The notes below the pieces were generated by a model. It saw nothing but the letters and a program-made list of their open reading frames with translations, ran no database searches and was not told the DNA's origin. The position numbers and the translations under genes were made by a program. A DNA stretch of 36,697 nucleotides, taken from assembly GCA_020427005.1 (NCBI GenBank), contig JAGQOY010000054.1, positions 1 to 36,697 on the forward strand. The letters are read 5' to 3'. Source of the stretch: Planctomycetales bacterium. GTDB lineage: Bacteria; Planctomycetota; Planctomycetia; Pirellulales; Pirellulaceae. Positions 1-8,406 of the stretch are shown piece by piece. Within the stretch, counting starts at the first letter, position 1; each line of letters opens with the position of its first letter.

Positions 1-429
1 GGGTGTTTGTATCCTACGATGGCCAGTTGTTTCATAGCGGTAGATCCATCGACTCGTGCCAACGGATGCCTGCAAGTCATCCCGGGCTCTCATATGCTCG
101 GTCGGATGAACCACATGAAGGTAGGAGATCAAACTGGAGCGGACCCAGAGAGGGTCACGGCCGTGTTGGAGAGATGCTCTGTAGAATATGTGGAAATGCA
201 ACCTGGTGACGGGGTGTTTTTTCACGGCAATCTCCTCCATCGAAGCGATCAGAATACGAGTCCTGACCCTCGTTGGTCACTGATTTGTTGCTACAACACT
301 AGAAAGAACGATCCTTACAAGCCGTCGCGTCATCCTGGATATCGGCCGCTCGAAACAATGTCCGATGAGCAATTTCTTATGCTGGCCGAGCAGCATCTCC
401 AGCGGTTGCAGAGCTTTTCGGGGGCATAG
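1..429 (+). CDS. Phytanoyl-CoA dioxygenase-like protein, 3' part
   Basis: The reading frame is open from the first base, so the 5' part lies outside the window; 142 residues and the stop are visible. The remnant matches the C-terminal half of the PhyH family of Fe(II)/2-oxoglutarate oxygenases. It has the strand GCLQVIPGSH, then FFHGNLLHRSD, whose HGNLLH segment carries the distal iron-binding histidine, and an arginine in PRWSL about ten residues later that would bind the 2-oxoglutarate carboxylate. The N-terminal HxD pair of the iron site is not in the window. The substrate cannot be told; planctomycetes carry many PhyH paralogues. The next gene starts 14 bases after the stop on the same strand, so the two may be co-transcribed. 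Confidence 0.85.
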   Translation, partial: GCLYPTMASCFIAVDPSTRANGCLQVIPGSHMLGRMNHMKVGDQTGADPERVTAVLERCSVEYVEMQPGDGVFFHGNLLHRSDQNTSPDPRWSLICCYNTRKNDPYKPSRHPGYRPLETMSDEQFLMLAEQHLQRLQSFSGA

Positions 430-443
430 GAAGGCTGAGCTTC

Positions 444-959
444 GTGCGACTACTGATTGATGGCTACAATCTGCTGTTCCAAAGCCCGTTTCTAGGAAGG
501 GGCGGGGGTGCAAAATGGCTCGAAAACGCCCGTCTACGTTTGTTAACACATTTGGTTGAGCGACTACCAGCAGATATGCGGGCTTTGACTACGGTAGTAT
601 TTGATGCTTCCAGACGTACTGAATTCACTCAAGATTTTCAAGTTTCCGACATCCAAGTTTACTTTGCCGCAGAGCATCCCGAGGCCGACGATCTCATTCT
701 CTTCCTCTTACGACAGCATTCCCATGCAAAACAACTGACAGTCGTGTCAGGTGACCGGCGAATACGTGACGCGGCCCGTGCCCGTAAAGCAGTATCCGTA
801 GCCCCGGAGGATTTTCTAGACTGGTTGGACCGGCAGGCTTCAGTAACAACGACCGAAGATGGTAAAGAGCCTAGTGACAAGGAACTTCAACGTCATACAG
901 AAGATGCCTTGTCTGACCAGGAGGTCCAGTACTGGTTGGACAAGTTTTCTGACCGGTAA
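444..959 (+). CDS. YacP-like NYN-domain protein (predicted RNase)
   Basis: A 171-residue cytoplasmic protein of the YacP/NYN group (formerly DUF901), a PIN-like fold related to RNase Rae1 of Bacillus. Visible motifs are LLIDGYNLL at the N terminus (Asp and Asn of the metal site), the acidic pair in EADDLILFLL near residue 80, and VVSGDRRIRDAAR near residue 100, in the order expected for the family. The start is GTG at 444 with AAGG about ten bases upstream; no ATG fits better. The acidic C-terminal tail after about residue 135 is probably disordered. It follows the oxygenase gene by 14 bases and converges on the isomerase gene at 1047. RNA cleavage is inferred from the family; the target is unknown. 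Confidence 0.85.
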   Translation: MRLLIDGYNLLFQSPFLGRGGGAKWLENARLRLLTHLVERLPADMRALTTVVFDASRRTEFTQDFQVSDIQVYFAAEHPEADDLILFLLRQHSHAKQLTVVSGDRRIRDAARARKAVSVAPEDFLDWLDRQASVTTTEDGKEPSDKELQRHTEDALSDQEVQYWLDKFSDR

Positions 960-1046
960 GTTTGCTTGTGCACCGAGTGTTGATGCGGGTTGCTGAAGTT
1001 TTTTGAACACGCATGCATTAAGCACCGCGAGCTCAGTCATTTGGCA

Positions 1047-1889
1047 TCAGCCTGCGGAAGCCAATTGAGTTTTTATAAATCTGGCCGTCTGAGTGGCTGC
1101 ATCAAGAGCCGTTATGTTGTCGCCTAGGGGAGCAGACTGGTGGACAGTTATTGGACCAGTATAGTCAACTGCGCTTAGGCCCTCAAAAATAGAGGCAAAG
1201 TCGATTCCCCCACAGTCTGGGATCTCGCATAAGTCGAACTGAATTGACCCGCGACACCAAGTGTTAAGCGTTAAGGATCCAGCCGGACTTAGTCTCTGGT
1301 TTTGTAAGTAGACGTTTCGAATCCAGGGCTTCAATTCACTAATGGTGGTCGGTCCATACGACTGTCCGCACTGTTCCAAATTGGCAGCTTCGAAGATCAG
1401 ACCGAAGTTGGCGCGATCGATCGCCTGCAGACAGGCCTTGATCTCCGGAAGAGTCTCGAACAAAGACTGGATGTGGCATTGGTGAAGCAGATGCATTCCG
1501 CGTTCAGCTGCCTCGTCAGCGGCTCGCTGCGCGGCCGAGATATCCGAAGATTTTTTAATACAAACACGCAACAAGCGAGCTCCCAATTGTTCGGCTAGAT
1601 CTAGATAGGGCGTAATATGTTGCAAACAATTTGGTCCCGAATCGTTGTTGGAAACGATATCGAAATCGCCAGTGACCATTGTCACCGCCAATTCCCGTTG
1701 ATCTAAGATTCTTTTTGCATTTTGTACAGCGGCAGGTGGCGACTGGATGCCAATCTGCGAGGCCCGCATGCAGATAGCCTCAAAGCCCGCTTCGACCGCC
1801 AGATCGGCCAATTGTTCCAAAGACAAGTTGGCAACCTCTTTATTTAGAAAGCTTTCGGCAATTCGACAAGAGAGGGACAAGGGCATCAT
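1047..1889 (-). CDS. TIM-barrel sugar phosphate isomerase/epimerase family protein
   Basis: A 280-residue protein of the xylose isomerase-like TIM-barrel family (AP_endonuc_2). The start of the barrel is seen in LADLAVEAGFEAICMRASQIG, then strands ending in ARLLRVCIKK and NFGLIFEAANLEQCG, and a C-terminal DYTGPITVHQSAPLGDN that resembles the usual late metal-binding strand. No signal peptide, so cytoplasmic. It is the last gene of the six-gene minus-strand operon: its ATG overlaps the stop of the DJ-1/PfpI gene by four bases (ATGA), which suggests translational coupling. The family includes sugar isomerases, epimerases and deoxyribonuclease-like members, so the exact reaction is open; the context argues for a small-molecule isomerase. 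Confidence 0.8.
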   Translation of the reverse strand: MMPLSLSCRIAESFLNKEVANLSLEQLADLAVEAGFEAICMRASQIGIQSPPAAVQNAKRILDQRELAVTMVTGDFDIVSNNDSGPNCLQHITPYLDLAEQLGARLLRVCIKKSSDISAAQRAADEAAERGMHLLHQCHIQSLFETLPEIKACLQAIDRANFGLIFEAANLEQCGQSYGPTTISELKPWIRNVYLQNQRLSPAGSLTLNTWCRGSIQFDLCEIPDCGGIDFASIFEGLSAVDYTGPITVHQSAPLGDNITALDAATQTARFIKTQLASAG

Positions 1890-2458
1890 CTCATTTGCTC
1901 CGACTTGAGCATCGACAAGAACTCTTTTAACACTGCTGTATTCTGTTGATATCCTCGACCGGTTACAAGTTTTCCGTCGACCACTACATCTTCATCTACA
2001 TAAAGGGCTCCCCCTTGTTGACCGTCAATGGCACATTTAGGAACCGTAGTGAAGCGTTTACCTTGAATACAATCGGCGGCAGTGAGGATCTCTATTCCGT
2101 GGCACAGGCAGGCGATTGGCTTGTTCGCATGAGCTAACTCGCGAATCACCCGGCACAGATCGCGGTCATAACGAATGTATTCTGGAGCACGACCACCGGA
2201 GACGAATGCACCGACAAAGTCAGCTTCAACCAAGTCACGAAACGCCACGCTGGCCTGCAAGTGATAGCCAGAACGCTCTTGTGTAATGTCCCACGGTACA
2301 TCCGGGTTGGGCGGAATTTCGTGCAGTACCGTGTGATACAAACGAACTTCCGGACCGGCGACTACTACTTCAAAACCGTCTTCAGGAAGCCGGTAATAGG
2401 CATAAAACGTATCGAGAACTTCAGATCCGTCGCCAATGGGCATCAAAATCTTGGGCAT
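1886..2458 (-). CDS. DJ-1/PfpI family protein
   Basis: A 190-residue protein of the glutamine-amidotransferase-like DJ-1/PfpI superfamily. The nucleophile elbow is ACLCHG, with Cys119 followed by His120; Glu13 in GDGSEV is placed like the glutamate that contacts the cysteine in this family. FVSGGRAPEYIR (about 85-96) is the usual active-site loop of the PfpI branch. Family members act as proteases, glyoxalases/deglycases, amidases or hydratases, so the activity cannot be fixed. It sits in an operon, starting 10 bases after the symporter stop and overlapping the next gene by four bases. A nitrilase-family hydrolase and transporters in the same operon make a metabolic, not protease, role more likely (inference). 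Confidence 0.88.
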   Translation of the reverse strand: MPKILMPIGDGSEVLDTFYAYYRLPEDGFEVVVAGPEVRLYHTVLHEIPPNPDVPWDITQERSGYHLQASVAFRDLVEADFVGAFVSGGRAPEYIRYDRDLCRVIRELAHANKPIACLCHGIEILTAADCIQGKRFTTVPKCAIDGQQGGALYVDEDVVVDGKLVTGRGYQQNTAVLKEFLSMLKSEQMR

Positions 2459-2468
2459 GATTCAGTCC

Positions 2469-4103
2469 TTAGTCCTCAAACCGGCTGGAAATCCGAGCTG
2501 AATTGTTCGCGGGGATAATCGAAGCCAAAACCGTTCCGATCAAAACAATCGACGACGTCCCAAAAATAATTGTCAGGAATGAATGAAAAGGATTCTTCCA
2601 GTTAGATAAGTTCTCTGGCCACATATCTGTGTTGGAGAGTGAAAGCCAGAGTATCAAAAGGATTCCGACGATCGCAGCTAATATTGCGTGGGCATTCTTG
2701 GCATGCCGGCAGATCAATCCCAGCAAGAACAAACCTAACATGCCACCTGTGAACATCCCTTGGAGATTCCACCATACGTCCAAGGCACTTTTTACTCGAA
2801 TCATGGCTAAGGCTGTGAAGGTGCCCACGACTCCAAAAAACAACGTCGAGGCGTAGAGCACGATCATGGCTTCTCGTTCACTGGCCTTAGGACGCAATAA
2901 ACGTTTCCAAATATCACACAAGACAAGAGTCGCAGAGCTATTCAGGCTGGTATCCATGCTACTCATGGCAGCTGCAAAGATGGCGGCAATCATCAATCCA
3001 GCCAAGCCCGCCGGTAGTTTTCTAACGATAAAGTGCGGCAGTACCTTATCGCCTATTTCCCTGTCGCCTATGTCACTGTCCCGTAACTTCGCAACTTCTG
3101 CAGAGATCGTTTCTTCGGTCAGCTCGAGGCCTTCACTTGACACACGGGCTTCAGCCACTTGACGACGCACCTCATCCAGCAATTGTGTGTCTGCATGGTA
3201 CAGACTGTAAAGTCCTGTACCGATAAAGAAAAACAAGCACGAAACAATGGGAAACATTAGGGCGGCTAGCCAAACGCTAAAAGAGGCATCCCGGTCGGTT
3301 TTGGCTGTTACGTAGCGCTGAACAAAGCTCTGGTCAATGCCGAAATTTTGTAAGTTAATAAACGTGCCGTATAGGATGACGATCCAAAAAGTTGGATCCT
3401 TAAGAAACATAGTATCAGGGGCGAGGCTAAAACTCCCTAAACTAAATTTGTTTGCAGTGTGCGCGATCGCAAACATCTGCCCGGGGCCTTCCGGCATTTC
3501 GAAAAGCACGACCAGAGCACACAGGACAGCGCCTGCCGTCAACACAATACTTTGCGCGACATCAGTCCATATCACAGCCTCGATTCCACCTACCAGCGTG
3601 TAGAAAGTTACAAGCAGGCCAGTTACAAAGATGATTGAAATGACATTCCATCCCGTAAGCGGCGCTAGGGCTAACGCGACCAAATAGAGAATTGTTCCCA
3701 CGCGAGCCAGCTGTGTAAGCAAATAACATGCCAGTGCATAATATCGAGCCCACAGTCCAAAGCGGATCTCAAGGTGCTCATAGGCCGATACGGCGCTCGA
3801 ACTTCGGTACAACGGGATAAACCACTTCATTGCCACCAAGGCGGCCAGAGGTAGCGATAAGCCGAAGACCCACGAATTCCAATTGTCTCCAAAGGCCTTG
3901 CCCGTGTTTCCCAAAAAACCAATGCTACTGACATAGGTTCCAAATATGGACAGTCCGACTGCCCAACCTGGTAGGGAACGCCCAGCAGCCATAAACTCTT
4001 CAGTGTTGCTGCTTTTTCTGGAAAACCAACATCCCAGTGCAAACACTCCCGCCATGTAAAGCAACAGCACGATTAGATCAAGAGTTCGCAATTCAGTACC
4101 CAA
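2469..4103 (-). CDS. Sodium:solute symporter (SSS family)
   Basis: A membrane transporter of the sodium:solute symporter family (LeuT fold), about 544 residues with roughly 13 hydrophobic segments. Family signatures include EFMAAGRSLPGWAVGLS near the N terminus, the TLVGGIEAVIWTDVAQ segment, and AAAMSSMDTSLNSSATL in the helix that helps form the sodium site. I chose TTG at 4103 because GAGG lies seven bases upstream and it starts 25 bases after the nitrilase stop. An upstream in-frame start at 4190 would add 29 unrelated residues and overlap the nitrilase gene by 62 bases. A hydrophilic loop of about 60 residues between helices contains a 15-bp duplication (3049-3078). Substrates of SSS proteins include sugars, sialic acid, amino acids and vitamins; the one here is unknown. 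Confidence 0.88.
   Translation of the reverse strand: MGTELRTLDLIVLLLYMAGVFALGCWFSRKSSNTEEFMAAGRSLPGWAVGLSIFGTYVSSIGFLGNTGKAFGDNWNSWVFGLSLPLAALVAMKWFIPLYRSSSAVSAYEHLEIRFGLWARYYALACYLLTQLARVGTILYLVALALAPLTGWNVISIIFVTGLLVTFYTLVGGIEAVIWTDVAQSIVLTAGAVLCALVVLFEMPEGPGQMFAIAHTANKFSLGSFSLAPDTMFLKDPTFWIVILYGTFINLQNFGIDQSFVQRYVTAKTDRDASFSVWLAALMFPIVSCLFFFIGTGLYSLYHADTQLLDEVRRQVAEARVSSEGLELTEETISAEVAKLRDSDIGDREIGDKVLPHFIVRKLPAGLAGLMIAAIFAAAMSSMDTSLNSSATLVLCDIWKRLLRPKASEREAMIVLYASTLFFGVVGTFTALAMIRVKSALDVWWNLQGMFTGGMLGLFLLGLICRHAKNAHAILAAIVGILLILWLSLSNTDMWPENLSNWKNPFHSFLTIIFGTSSIVLIGTVLASIIPANNSARISSRFED
3049..3078. repeat. Two tandem 15-bp units inside the symporter gene
   Basis: Units 3049-3063 and 3064-3078 match at 13 of 15 positions and keep the reading frame. 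On the minus strand they encode the near-repeat SDIGD-REIGD in the large hydrophilic loop of the symporter. It looks like a local slippage duplication. Confidence 0.7.
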
Positions 4104-4128
4104 ATCGGTTGCCTCTACGTACGAGTGC

Positions 4129-4980
4129 TTATTGTTTAGGGTTGCAAATGGACGCGTACATTTCGGGACGTCGATCCGCCCAGCGATCAATCGAGTGTTT
4201 GCCAGGCAGACGCTCTAGGCGTTTCTGACGTGCAATAGCAGGTAGTACAGTTGACAGTAATACCGACTCTTCAGTGGCACCGGCAGACGCCACGATGCGT
4301 CCAGTCGGAATGCAAAACTTGCTTTGACCAATGAATTCAAATTCTCGTTCGATTCCCACGCGATTCACTGTCAGAAAATAAATATGGTTCTCCATGGCAC
4401 GTACTGACGGTAAGTGCTCGGCGAACACCTCCGAGCCTGGTGGCCAATTGGTTGGCAACGCAACTAAATCCGCACCTGAGAGCGCCAGTACACGAATGGA
4501 CTCGGGGAACGATCCGTCGTAACAAATCGCCAATCCCAACTTCAAAAATCCCAGATCAAAAACCGGAAAGCAATCGTTTCCTGGTGACGTAAATCGATCA
4601 ACTCCCAGGTAGGGTAGGTGGACCTTCCGATACTTGCCTACGATTCCATTCGGTCCTACTAAAATCAAAGCATTGAATAGGTCCTTTCCGTCTCGCTCCA
4701 ACATGCCAACCACTAAGTACTTGTTGCTGGAGCGGGCTAAATCGATCACGGCTTGGGTCGTTGGTCCCGGGATTTTCTCTGCGACAGGCCAAGCCTCGTC
4801 TTTCGATTCGTAGCAATAGCCCGTAAGCGTGCATTCGGGAAACACGACTAGTCTAGCCGTGGCAAGTTGCGGTGAATGTATAAGACCTTCGATCCGTTGC
4901 AGATTACTGGAAACATTACCAAAAGCAATGTCCATCTGTACGCCAGCCACGGCAACGGAAGTTAACGGGGAGTCTGTCAT
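4129..4980 (-). CDS. Carbon-nitrogen hydrolase (nitrilase superfamily)
   Basis: A 283-residue cytoplasmic hydrolase of the nitrilase/amidase superfamily. The Glu-Lys-Cys triad is complete: Glu49 in VVFPECTLTGY, Lys119 in KYRKVHLPY, and Cys153 in LGLAICYDGSFPES. Length is normal for the branch that includes N-carbamoyl-amino-acid and omega-amidase enzymes. It cleaves a C-N bond in an amide, carbamoyl or nitrile compound; the true substrate is not visible. Its ATG overlaps the stop of the amino-acid-type permease gene by four bases, which points to coupled translation and a shared pathway: permease brings in a nitrogen compound, this enzyme hydrolyses it (inference). Confidence 0.9.
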   Translation of the reverse strand: MTDSPLTSVAVAGVQMDIAFGNVSSNLQRIEGLIHSPQLATARLVVFPECTLTGYCYESKDEAWPVAEKIPGPTTQAVIDLARSSNKYLVVGMLERDGKDLFNALILVGPNGIVGKYRKVHLPYLGVDRFTSPGNDCFPVFDLGFLKLGLAICYDGSFPESIRVLALSGADLVALPTNWPPGSEVFAEHLPSVRAMENHIYFLTVNRVGIEREFEFIGQSKFCIPTGRIVASAGATEESVLLSTVLPAIARQKRLERLPGKHSIDRWADRRPEMYASICNPKQ

Positions 4981-6317
4981 GATTTTTCAATTTGGCGCCA
5001 TGCCACGTAGAAGACGATTCCAATTCCAAAGGTGACACACATGGCCCTAAACTCGTCGGCATGCGTAGTATAAGAAGCAGCAAGAATGCAGGCCGTAACC
5101 GCCAAATAAACGATTACTGCTACTAGCTCGAGAATTGACAATGGCTGTGCATCGGGGACTCGACGTTGAATCCACCATAGTGAAAGAACAGCCAGGGCTC
5201 CACAGGCAGACAACGTCAGGCCGAGATAACTCATTAACTGAAACAGGCTGGCCATATGGAGAACAATGATAGCGAGCAAAGCCTGAACTAAGGTTGCTAA
5301 CTGAGGCCACCGCCCGGTAGAGCTCAGTATGCGTGGCATGACCCCATCATCGGCCATCTTCTGATATACGCGCGGCCCAGCGAGCAACAATGAGAACACG
5401 CTGCTAGTCATGGCTAATACGATCGTAATCCGCATCCAAGTGGCGAGAGTATTTCCCCCCACCGCTTCAGCGGCTATGGCCGCAACCTCCTTCTTTCCAA
5501 GGATAGCATCTGCATTTGGTGCGTAAACGAATATGTAGTTCAGCAATAAATAGATGACGGTGACAATGATTGTGCCTACCAACATGGCTCGTGGGACATT
5601 GCGTTCGGCATGCTGCGATTCATCGGCAACATAAACGGCAGCATTGAATCCCGTATAACTAAGTGCAATCCATGACATGGCCCCTAATACCGTAACCCAG
5701 GCGTTCCAGTTTTCTGGCCACCAAGGACCTTCTTGATCGCTTGGCATACCGAGCCACTGATCAGCTGGTAACCAGACAAACGCCCATAGAACAAAGGCCG
5801 TTAACAAAGCAATCTTCAGTCCCACAATCGTATTCTGGACCCAGGCACCGACTTCTGCACGAACCACATGGCAAGTCGTAGCAAGAAAAATAATTGTGAT
5901 TGCAACGCCACGAAATAACCAATCGGACTCTTGACTCTCGGGCAGACTATAGGTGGCTGCCCCCTTGGCAGCGATGACGATAGGTACTGTAAATCCAGCT
6001 ACTAACGAAATCCAGCCCGCCATGAATCCCAATGCTGGATGCACAAGCCGGCTAAGAAAAAGGTACTCGCCACCGGACAAGGGCATTCGCTTGGCCAAGG
6101 CGCCGTAGGCAATCGATCCTGCAATTGCCCATCCAGCACATAGGACCCACGTCAACATAACGCGGCCTGGATGGTTGAGCGCTGCCATCGAAAAGCCGCT
6201 GGATGTGAACACGCCAGCACCAATCATATTGGCAACGACCAAAGCCGTTAGCGTCGGTAGGCCGAGGTATTTTCGAATCGGAGGGTCGTCAGTTGTTGCC
6301 AATTGAGAACCTTGCAT
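4977..6317 (-). CDS. APC-family amino acid/amine permease
   Basis: A 446-residue inner-membrane transporter of the amino acid-polyamine-organocation superfamily with about 12 hydrophobic segments. The first helix carries ANMIGAGVFTSSG, the GAG-type substrate-binding break typical of the superfamily, and LSGGEYLFLSRLVHP follows helix 2 as in other members. The helix with MSWIALSYTGFNAAVYVADES is the usual helix 6 region. The substrate is probably an amino acid or amine, but cannot be specified. The gene begins one base after the methyltransferase stop (6319) and overlaps the nitrilase gene by four bases, so it lies in the middle of a compact operon. A second, unrelated transporter (SSS) is encoded further down the same operon. 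Confidence 0.9.
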   Translation of the reverse strand: MQGSQLATTDDPPIRKYLGLPTLTALVVANMIGAGVFTSSGFSMAALNHPGRVMLTWVLCAGWAIAGSIAYGALAKRMPLSGGEYLFLSRLVHPALGFMAGWISLVAGFTVPIVIAAKGAATYSLPESQESDWLFRGVAITIIFLATTCHVVRAEVGAWVQNTIVGLKIALLTAFVLWAFVWLPADQWLGMPSDQEGPWWPENWNAWVTVLGAMSWIALSYTGFNAAVYVADESQHAERNVPRAMLVGTIIVTVIYLLLNYIFVYAPNADAILGKKEVAAIAAEAVGGNTLATWMRITIVLAMTSSVFSLLLAGPRVYQKMADDGVMPRILSSTGRWPQLATLVQALLAIIVLHMASLFQLMSYLGLTLSACGALAVLSLWWIQRRVPDAQPLSILELVAVIVYLAVTACILAASYTTHADEFRAMCVTFGIGIVFYVAWRQIEKS

Positions 6318-6318
6318 G

Positions 6319-7065
6319 CTACTTCTTGGTGAATCGCAATAAGTAGTTCTCTTTAAAGCCCTCTACGTTGACTTCTTCTTCTAGGTCAAAACCAGCATCC
6401 TCGATTTCTTGCTGGAAGACTTCTTTTGGTGCGCGGATGTGATTGTTTAGCCACTGACCACGATCTCCTTCACCCTTATTGGTAAAGTCTACGAGAATTA
6501 GCTTCCCTCCCGGGCGAAGTGCTGCGTGAATGGAGGCTAACGTGCTAGCAGGGTATTCGAAATGGTGATAGGTATCGCAAATAAAGACCCGATCCACACT
6601 GCCAGGTTTCAGATTGGAGTTGCGATCATTACAAAACACAACTTCTACATTATCAAGTCCTTCGTCCGTTGCACGCTTTCGCAAGTGTTTTACGAAATTA
6701 GGGGAAATATCAACTGAATACACATGTCCACTCTCACCAACACTTTTGGAAAGTGCTTTCATATATAGACCGGTCCCAGCTCCCACATCCGCTACCGACA
6801 TGCCTTTTGACAACTGGATCGATGCCAAAATTTGCTCGCGACACGCAAAGACTTCTCTGCTTTCGACTTCAAAACGCTTGATAAACTCTTCCGGGTCCAA
6901 TTCCGGGGACAAAAAGTTATCGTTGATCCCAGATGGCAGGTTAGCCGCCCTCTGAGTGTCATCCGCAACAGTGGCCTGCTGCGCCTGCAGGCTTGGGGTG
7001 AGTAGAGACAACAGGAGAAGCCAGTGACCAGTGACACGAAAGGACGCAATGGAGAACATTTTCAT
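6319..7065 (-). CDS. Class I SAM-dependent methyltransferase with signal peptide
   Basis: A 248-residue protein with the Rossmann methyltransferase core: motif I DVGAGTG at 93-99, the acidic residue ending strand 2 in VYSVDIS, and post-motif FICDTYHHFEYP followed by LRPGGKLILVDF. The N terminus (residues 1-28, hydrophobic LLLLSLLTP, cleavage near LQAQ) looks like a signal peptide. I chose ATG at 7065 because AGGA sits five bases upstream; an in-frame start at 7107 would add 14 residues and lack such a site. First gene of the six-gene operon, with a TATAAT box 28 bases upstream. An exported methyltransferase is odd because the methyl donor SAM is cytoplasmic. It could instead be membrane-tethered, or the N terminus may be a mere hydrophobic anchor. 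Confidence 0.85.
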   Translation of the reverse strand: MKMFSIASFRVTGHWLLLLSLLTPSLQAQQATVADDTQRAANLPSGINDNFLSPELDPEEFIKRFEVESREVFACREQILASIQLSKGMSVADVGAGTGLYMKALSKSVGESGHVYSVDISPNFVKHLRKRATDEGLDNVEVVFCNDRNSNLKPGSVDRVFICDTYHHFEYPASTLASIHAALRPGGKLILVDFTNKGEGDRGQWLNNHIRAPKEVFQQEIEDAGFDLEEEVNVEGFKENYLLRFTKK

Positions 7066-7376
7066 CGGAATCCTCGGGCAAGGCAGGTAAAAATTATAGT
7101 GAATCAAAAAGGCGGGAAATGAGGATTATACTCCACAATCGTCGACTCCACACGACAACCATTCGGATTGCATCGGACCGCAGATGCTTTCAAGCTGGAA
7201 CTCAAGGTGAACAGGGCAGTGCGGCTAGTCCTGGGCAAAGACGGAAAACAAACTATAGTGATTGAATCCCTGGCTGCTGGCGTAGGCTCAATTAACATTC
7301 AGGGCCGTTTTGGTTTTTTTGGAAACGCCGACTTCCAGTTTGGGTGTTCCTGACATTGTCTCAGTGATTTCTTCAC
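7066..7376. other. Divergent intergenic region, methyltransferase operon / EamA gene
   Basis: About 310 bases between two divergent genes. It holds two minus-strand TATAAT boxes (7093-7098, 7125-7130) and an imperfect hairpin at 7303-7329 (GGC-bulge-GTTT against AAACGCC with a T-rich loop). A plus-strand frame is open from 7123 to 7353, but it lacks a good start or a recognisable family, so I do not call it a gene. Confidence 0.5.
7093..7098 (-). promoter_or_regulatory. Candidate -10 box of the six-gene operon
   Basis: The minus strand reads TATAAT here, 28 bases before the methyltransferase ATG at 7065 and upstream of its AGGA site. No good -35 hexamer stands at 16-18 bases, so this is a weak call. 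A second TATAAT lies at 7125-7130 on the same strand. Confidence 0.3.
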
Positions 7377-8363
7377 GTGGATTTTGGGGCGGCCCGCCGC
7401 TCTTCCTCTCCCTTTGACGATACGATCTTGCCCGACAACATTAGTCCTGAAACCGTCAAACACTCTTGGCGGGCCGACCTATCATTAATGGCAACAGCAC
7501 TCATGTGGGGTGCTAACATTCTAGTTTTCAAAGACGGCATAGGACGCATTGATCCTTGGGTGTTCAACGCAGTTCGTTTAGTACTGGCAACGCTCACCTT
7601 GAGCATTTTGGCAGCCTTAGAGGCCAAGATTTACCCTATGCCAGCAATCAACACTTCCGAAAGACCTGCTAATTACTACCAACGAGTTTTGGCTTTCAGT
7701 TTTTTAAGCGGATTCCTTTATCTGATAACCTTTGTACGAGCTATCGATTTGACCACGGCCGGCAATACAGCCCTGATTCTAGCCTCCATGCCTATGTGGA
7801 CAGCCATCTTGTCGATGGTTTTCTTGCGAGAACGCTTGCCTCAGATAACTTGGATCGGCCTCTTAGTGACCTTTATTGGGACAGTCATAGTCACTACACG
7901 AAGCAGTGGAGCCGTCAGCCTATCCAGCCAATTCTTCGTCGGTAACTTGCTAATGCTGCTAGCGAGCCTGGCTTGGGCAGCCGCGACTGTGATGAGCAAA
8001 CCCCTGCTAAACTGGATCTCACCACTGCGTCTAGCTGCAGTAAGCGCAGCGTTGACCACTCCGCTACATATTGCATTGGTAGCGACTCAATTACCAAGTG
8101 CGATACCGGAGATTCTGCAACCAGCCACTCTGGCCGGCATCGTCTATTCAGGAGTTTGTTCCACGGGCATAGCCTACGCCTTATGGCATGCTGGAGTTCG
8201 AGCGGTTGGGGGCTCGCATGCAGCCGTTTATCAAAACGTTGTCACCTTGGTCGCGGTTATCGGTGGTTGGGTTGTACTGCGCGAGACTCCGATGTTCGCC
8301 CAAGTCCTTGGCGGCTGTTTGACAATCTGCGGCTTGCTCCTCATGCGGCGAGGTCGACGCTAA
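7377..8363 (+). CDS. EamA-family (DMT superfamily) transporter
   Basis: A 328-residue inner-membrane protein with about ten helices in two EamA repeats. The first repeat starts at LMATALMWGANILVFKDG and ends near FIGTVIVTT; the second starts at LLASLAWAAATVMSKPLL and ends at GGCLTICGLLLMRRGR. The family exports or exchanges metabolites such as amino acids and nucleotide derivatives; this member's substrate is unknown. The called start is GTG at 7377 without a clear ribosome binding site; ATG at codon 38 is too close to the first helix to be preferred but is not excluded. It is transcribed away from the six-gene operon and converges on the beta-propeller gene with 43 bases between the stops. 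Confidence 0.88.
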   Translation: MDFGAARRSSSPFDDTILPDNISPETVKHSWRADLSLMATALMWGANILVFKDGIGRIDPWVFNAVRLVLATLTLSILAALEAKIYPMPAINTSERPANYYQRVLAFSFLSGFLYLITFVRAIDLTTAGNTALILASMPMWTAILSMVFLRERLPQITWIGLLVTFIGTVIVTTRSSGAVSLSSQFFVGNLLMLLASLAWAAATVMSKPLLNWISPLRLAAVSAALTTPLHIALVATQLPSAIPEILQPATLAGIVYSGVCSTGIAYALWHAGVRAVGGSHAAVYQNVVTLVAVIGGWVVLRETPMFAQVLGGCLTICGLLLMRRGRR

Positions 8364-8406
8364 CGGTAGTGAAGTTTCGCTATTTGAAAATAAAAGCGAG
8401 GTCCTG

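Noticed and set aside
7123..7353. Plus-strand open frame ending just before the EamA gene (61 residues from TTG at 7168).
   Set aside because: No ATG or GTG start with a ribosome binding site, no recognisable family, and the same stretch carries the minus-strand promoter candidates.
8376..8399. Hairpin TCGCT/AGCGA between the EamA and beta-propeller genes as terminator.
   Set aside because: Only five pairs with a 13-base A/T-rich loop; too weak to call.
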